From Datura wrightii (Eukaryota > Streptophyta > Magnoliopsida > Solanales > Solanaceae): DNA of 64,000 nucleotides. The stretch is taken from NCBI GenBank assembly GCA_035772735.1, contig JASDFA010000007.1, positions 131,692,501 to 131,756,500 on the forward strand. Reading direction: 5' to 3'. Positions 58,085-64,000 of this stretch are shown one piece after another (positions within the stretch are counted from its first letter, which is position 1; each line of letters starts with the position of its first letter). Below the pieces are notes generated by a model, which saw only the letters and a list, made by a program, of their open reading frames with translations, searched no databases and was not told the origin of the DNA. The translations under genes were made by a program, and so were the position numbers.

Positions 58085-61000
58085 GTGATATCTTTATAAT
58101 CAAGTACAGACTCATAACTATAAGCTTTACTAAATATTGTCACATTCACTTTAGAAAATTTTATATTTATAATATTTATGAAAAAAAAATTATTCTTCAA
58201 AAATAAAATATATTGATCATATATTGCAACTTCAGAAGTAAATCGAGACATACATATAACATAGAAAATTTTTTCTAACATATCTTCAATTTGAATCACA
58301 ACAAGCCTTTAAAAACATTACCACGATCAGGTGGTTATAGGCATAATCGAATCTCATAACAAAGACATAAAATAGAAGCAACATTGTTGATCATTAGCAT
58401 ATCAAGATTTAAAATACATGAAGTAATAATGTGCTCATCTGATTTTCTCTTTTGACTTAGCAAAAATCATGGTAAGTGCCAATGGAATACCCTTGGCACT
58501 TTCAAGTAAACCGAAATTAATGAAAATCAGATAATTGGAAATTTCAAATAATTGTAATTTTAACATAATATATAAATAATTAAATAATAAATAAATCTGA
58601 AATTTATTAATAATAAGCATAAGGGTTAAAAAGTGCACATCCCAAATAATTATATATTTAATATGCTTAATTATATATTATAAAATTAAAATTAAAATTT
58701 ATTAATAATTGAGAAACCAAATATACTACTAGCAACACAACAGAGGGGACAACTCTTCCCCAACCTCCCCCATCCCCCCTTTTTATTTTTTTTTTAAAAA
58801 ATTATCTCCAATTCTATATTACTAGATGAACAAAAACTCCATTCCCAATTTTCTTGCTTCTTTTGTCCTTTATCATCTGCCAAACAAAATGGTAAGTCTT
58901 TTTTTTAAAATTAAAATAATTTAAAAATATTTATAATATTTAAATAAATTTTAAAAATATTTATTTTTTAAAATTAAAAATAATAAAAATAATCAAAAAT
59001 CATAAGTTAGAAATCTAATTTATGACTTTTGACTTATAGCTTATTATAAGTCATAATAAGTCAAATAAAAAAATAAAAAACAGAAAATTTGAAACCACTT
59101 AATAATATTAATTAAGATGATCATTTAATTTAATTATTCTTATTTATTCATAGAAAAATAAAAGGAAGTATTTTAAAAAAGAAATTGTTCAAATCGTTTA
59201 TTAGCTAAGTTAAAAACTTTTTGAACTAATAAAATGGTAATAAAATTTTCTTTTTTAATGACTCGTACCGATAATTCTAAAATTAAAAGTGAAAGTTGAA
59301 GGGGTTTGCCAAATCAAATTATTTTTTAAAACTTTTTTTTTTTTTTAAATGTGGACAAAACATGTACTAAATAAATAAGTATGACCCAGAAATCTTTCCA
59401 AAATCGTTTTTCATAAATTTTTTCAAATAGATTCACTTTGGAAGTAGCTTAGGCACTCGGAGACACGGTTCTGATTGATTTTTGTTTTTTAAGTGCAAAA
59501 CACAGCAAATCTGACACGTGTATGGATGTAATTAGTCCACGACAGCTTTGCTGTGTTTCACATGTTCAACAATATGATTTTGTGGAAAATTGTTCATTTC
59601 AGTGAGACACCATTGAAGTTGAAAACGACTAATACTTTATCCCTTTATTTTTATTTATTTATTATATTAAAAATAATATTTATTTTTATTTATTTAATTT
59701 AAAAATTATTTTATTAACTATAATTATTTCAAATATTTTTTTAAAAAAGTAATAAAATAAAAAAAATAACTAGTTGACTTTTAAACAGAATAAAATATGC
59801 TAGGTGTATAGCCAAATCCCTTTCAATCATGAAACATGTTTTGCCTGTCCTCTTCTAGCACAGCACCGACTTGCATGTGATCTTGTTCCTTTTTTAATTA
59901 AGCTATTTTAGTAATTTAATTAATTGATTATGTGAATTTTTATTTTATTAATAAATTTTTTTTTCCCTTTCTCTTATTTTTTCTTCTCCCTATCTCAATA
60001 TAACAATGATACTTTATTCACATTAATTAGATGATTAGTTTTAAGGTTTTAGTACTTTATAAAGCAATTACAAGAGAACACTATCAAATTAAGTATTATA
60101 ATGATAATAACTTGATCAGTAAAATATACATATATATATATAATTTACATGGCCTATTTGCTAAGGAAATTGTGGAAACGATATTGAGAAATGCAAATTT
60201 ATTATGATTAAAAGATTGCAAATTCGAATTCAAACTATTTCGCCTAATTTATGAAATATTGTTTATCAGGTTTAGACGTACGTGGTTCAAATCTGTCCAC
60301 TTAATTGGTTGTACCTCTTTAAAGAATGATAATATCGGCGCGTTCTATTCAAAAGCAAATTTAGGATTTTAAAAATATGAGTGCACTATTAAAAAAAAAT
60401 ATATTAAGCGAGAATTGAAGCCAAATACTTCAGGTAAATAATTTAACCTTCAATCTAGTGCAGGCATGCAACATTTAGATTATTATATCAATTATTAGAA
60501 ATATATACATAAAAATATCTAATTTTATGAAAAAATCACAAATTCATGTGCCTCGTAATTTATACCTAAATACGTCCCGGGTTCTATTAAATAAAAATTA
60601 AGACTTTTGGAGAAAAACACGAAAATAACATCTACAAAGAAGCTGGAGAATATATATATATAGACCTTCTCGGTAAAACAGATCAAACTTATTATTATTA
60701 AAATAATTTAAACTATTTCAAAGACCCAACATGCATTTTATTTGCATATATATATATATATATTCTAAGAAGCCAACATATTTTATTTTATAAGCATTCT
60801 TCTCTTTAACGTGAAAAAAATATATATTTTATTAGATTGTGACACACAACGTACGCATACAGTGCAATGAGTGTAATTTTGAACCTAATGGTAAATAATT
60901 ATTAAGTCAAGATTTTTTGTATAGGTGTCACTTATAAACTCATTACTCTCTGTTTTAAAATAAGTGATATTTTAATTTTTTAATTTTATTTTAAAATAAG

Positions 61001-62085
61001 TAATAGTTTACATAATTAAGAACATAATAATAATATTTTTGTAATTATTACCTTTATTTAAATGGAGAAAATTTTACATAATCAAAAAAATAATAAAGAG
61101 TTACATCCTTTTAAAAATAATTATTAAGAGTAAGAAGGTAAACGTATATTTTATTTTATAAAAATAAGTAATTACTTAATAGATATATTTAAACTAAAAA
61201 TACCAGTTATTTTAAAATAAAAAACGTACTAATTATGGTAATAAGTGTGTGCTATTAAAGTACAATTATATATCCTCTAAGACTGTTTCATTTGTAATAA
61301 CTGTTAAAAATAGTGAGTATACATTATCATCCATTGCACAATACGAGCAAATAGAATTTTTTTTTTAATCAGATGTCCCCGAAGGGACACACTACGAGGT
61401 AATAGAGAAAATAAATATTGTTAAACTTGAGATTGTTTGACGGGAAGCATTAGAGAAAATAATATTATCATAGTGATATTAATTTTAATATATTATTTAA
61501 TTTTTTATTTGATAGAGTTTTTAGTTTATGTATAAATGTTTTATTCGATTATTTTTATATAATACGAAATATTATTTCTATTCTAATATTCTTTATTCAT
61601 AAAGCTGATAAAATTTGAGAAGTTAAAGTTTAATCCACACCACCAATAGAAATAAAACACGTTCGAATATATAAAGTACAATTATATATTTCCTAAGATT
61701 ATTCAATTTGTAATCGATGTAAGATAGTGCGTATATGATTATCCGTTGCACACTTGCTACGATAATCACCTAACTAATGCAACACGCAATAATATTGTTG
61801 AACCTAGTGTTGGACATCGTTGAGAGTTTTAACGGGATAAATAAAAATTCTTTAAATTTAATAAAAAAAATTTGAATTCGAATCTTGAAAATAAAAAATA
61901 TTTCAATGCGTAGAAGGTGTGTGCATAAAATTTTAGAGCTTTTTTCTTATATGAATCTTAACAACATGATCTTATCCTATTTTCGGACTTTCTATAGAGC
62001 TTACCCTATTCGCATTTCTTTTTATTTTGAAGAGGAGAAAGAAAATCTTTCTACATATTGCATGCCAATAGTCTTTATTTTGATT
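58085..62085. other. Gene-poor AT-rich spacer
   Basis: About 4 kb with no recognisable coding or element boundary. Short TA runs occur at 60127-60140 and 60749-60761. Confidence 0.4.
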
Positions 62086-62134
62086 TAGTTGAACGGGTCT
62101 ATCCTATTTAGTTGAACGGGTCTATCCTTCCATC
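62086..62134. repeat. 24-bp tandem duplication
   Basis: TTTAGTTGAACGGGTCTATCC occurs at 62084 and again 24 bases later. Confidence 0.85.
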
Positions 62135-62139
62135 CTATT

Positions 62140-63395
62140 TATTTTAGCAACTCATCTTAAAATTTTTTCCATTCACAATTTACCTAACTAGTATTGAACT
62201 TTACTTACAATTCTCAAGCTCTTCTAGATACAATTTCTCTGTATGTATTTTTGCTTATACTTCACTTTCTTTTCGAAGAAAAATAAATAGATATTTATTC
62301 AAAAATCTCATAATTTTTGCTTTTTTTCCTTTTTATAACTTCATAGGACGTAAATTCAAATTAATCAAAGCATCAAAATAGATATAGAACATCAAACAAG
62401 AAATCACAACAAAAAAAGAAATCCACCTTAAGTGTCAGACGTGATCCCTCCTGTCTTGAGATATTTTAATTTGAGAAGTTACACTTAATCCACCAATTGA
62501 AATGAACCACATGGGGGGTATGCCACGTGTCACACTGTCTCCATTATCAACCATTCTTTTTTCTTTACCTTATCGAATCAAATCATGTTGTAACAGTAGT
62601 TGGGGATGGAGATAATATTTCTTTTTGGTCGGCCAAATTTTCATTATTGTAGCCATAGCCATTGACTTGTAGTAGTCAAGGGTCCGGGCGGGGGATGGAA
62701 GTTGGGTTGGGGCAGCGCTCCTATCGAAATGGATTTCACTTTCAAAACTTAAATATAATTTGAAATGTTGAGTTAAAGATGAAAGAACCTTTTTATCATT
62801 CCGCCGTATTTTTTGATGGTAATCTTTTTTTTATATAGAGTTTTTCTATAAAAGGATGTGGCTACTGGTACAACAAAACTCAATAATTCTGACTCAAACT
62901 ATATATTTGTGTTCAAAAAAATTATTTAATATGTACAGACTATTTATCAAGAATATAGTAAACTGAAAATCGCGACTTCACCTCTATTTCTATAGACTAT
63001 CACAAATAATATAATTTTTTTTAACACTAACAAGTTTTTTAAAATTTAATTACAAATCTATCTATAGTAAGTAAAATTTGTAATTAAGTTGAAAAAAATA
63101 AAATAGAACCTGTTTATAAAGGCCCCATTATATCACATATAGAAAGGTGCATCCTCTTGATTCAACATATTTGGAACCACGCATTCCTTAACTTTTTTTA
63201 GATTGCCAAAATGTTCTTGGTTTTTGGGACATAACTCAAACACGATAGCACCTATGTTTCTCTACATTGTTTTGAGCTAAAGTATAACTACTTGAAGTAG
63301 GATTATCCATATATAAGAAAACAAACAAAATAATCTCTTTAATTTGTTTGATGAGATGATTAATTTGCTAAAAATTAAGAATTAGAGACAGATCA
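62140..63395. other. Spacer with a G-box-like motif
   Basis: No gene. ATGCCACGTGTCAC at 62520-62533 contains a G-box core (CACGTG), and a GC-richer patch lies at 62670-62730. With no adjacent gene inside the window these cannot be assigned. Confidence 0.35.
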
Positions 63396-63429
63396 TTTAT
63401 GTCAATAATGAACAATAAAGTTTTTAAAA

Positions 63430-63745
63430 AAAAAATCTTATTCTTTATATGTCATGATCTGTTGAGACGTTATAACGGAAAAATTTCTCCTCGGTATCTC
63501 ATGAAGATAGATATCAAGATGATTAGCTGGAATTTCATAGAAAAAGCTTTGAAGGGATTTGGTTTTCTTGATCCTTTCATTCAATTGATTAAGACTTGTG
63601 TCATTTTCACTAAGTTTACAATTAAGGTAAATGGAGAGGGCTGTGGATTCTTTGAAGCAAGGCAAGGAGATCCTATCTCTCCGTTGCTCTTTGCCCTGGT
63701 AATGAAATACTTATCTAGAACACTCAAGCATATGACTAATCTACA
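63430..63745 (+). mobile_element. L1-type LINE reverse transcriptase fragment
   Basis: One frame reads DLLRRYNGKISPRYLMKIDI, a short deletion where KAFDMVHW is expected, WNFIEKALKGFGF, FTIKVNGEGCGFF and RQGDPISPLLFALVMKYLSR, from the palm of plant L1 reverse transcriptases. The YADD active-site segment and everything downstream are absent, and similarity stops near 63745. A short, dead fragment. Confidence 0.8.
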
Positions 63746-64000
63746 TGGAGACATTGGCAACAGTTCAAAAAGGGCCTTATGGTTGCAATCTGGAGAGCAA
63801 TAATATATCATACATGGAGAGCAAGAAACTGAAAATTATCTAGATATACAAATATAAATACCAATTTTATTGTTGCACAAATACAATAAGAAATTAGGGA
63901 GAGACTAAGCATGATACAGAAAACAAATAGAGCTTATAGTTATCATGCATTAATTCATAGACTTTGTAACTAGTTTTGTTGTTTAGTTGCTAGAGATCGA

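Noticed and set aside
62515..62535. G-box CCACGTG as a promoter of a gene
   Set aside because: No coding region follows within the window on either strand, so it is not assignable.
1..64000. CRISPR arrays, bacterial operons, rRNA or intact tRNA genes
   Set aside because: Repeats present are transposon or simple tandem types; split genes and element types are those of a plant nuclear genome.

Overview
The window looks like nuclear DNA of a dicot plant, most probably a Solanaceae species (Solanum-like). It is AT-rich, genes are split by GT-AG introns, and it carries repeats I recognise from that family: a TS-type SINE with tRNA-like A and B boxes, RTE-type LINE tails, Copia and long-LTR Gypsy pieces, and Mutator and hAT elements. 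Most of the 64 kb is transposon-derived or featureless AT-rich spacer. I recognise five host genes.

Layout. 0.8-1.35 kb: 3' piece of an RTE LINE. 1.6-8.7 kb: two tandemly duplicated RMA-type RING E3 ubiquitin ligase genes, both on the minus strand and both with a 5'UTR intron. They are separated by nine ~130-bp imperfect tandem repeats that reach the promoter of the left copy. 9-15 kb: MITE-like elements, then a short Copia element with two LTRs and a 5-bp target duplication. 15.9-19.7 kb: a hAT transposon with imperfect 8-bp target duplications and a broken zinc-finger transposase. 20.8-21.9 kb: a foldback Mutator-like element with a perfect 9-bp target duplication. 23.1-33.2 kb: a plastid m-type thioredoxin gene on the minus strand, assembled here from two exons separated by a 9.27-kb intron packed with mobile elements. 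35.1-41.4 kb: a larger Mutator-like element whose TIRs are homologous to the 20.8-kb element and which carries a degenerate MuDR-type transposase. 43.4-44.3 kb: another foldback element. 46.0-47.1 kb: an RTE LINE piece. 47.4-49.3 kb: a three-exon LORELEI-like GPI-anchored protein gene, followed by a foldback element with six short palindromes. 55.4-56.0 kb: a two-exon gene for a 76-residue conserved plant protein. 56.7-58.1 kb: decayed Copia reverse transcriptase and short tandem repeats. 58-64 kb: AT-rich spacer ending in a small L1 LINE remnant.

The host genes do not form a pathway. RMA proteins are ER-anchored ubiquitin ligases, thioredoxin m is a chloroplast disulfide reductant, and LLG proteins chaperone FERONIA-type receptor kinases at the plasma membrane. 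I found no CRISPR array, operon, intact rRNA or tRNA gene. The most informative signals are the transposon-filled thioredoxin intron with its triplicated stop-codon region, the duplicated RMA pair with an empty/filled MITE site and a promoter minisatellite, and the autonomous-type/non-autonomous Mutator pair.
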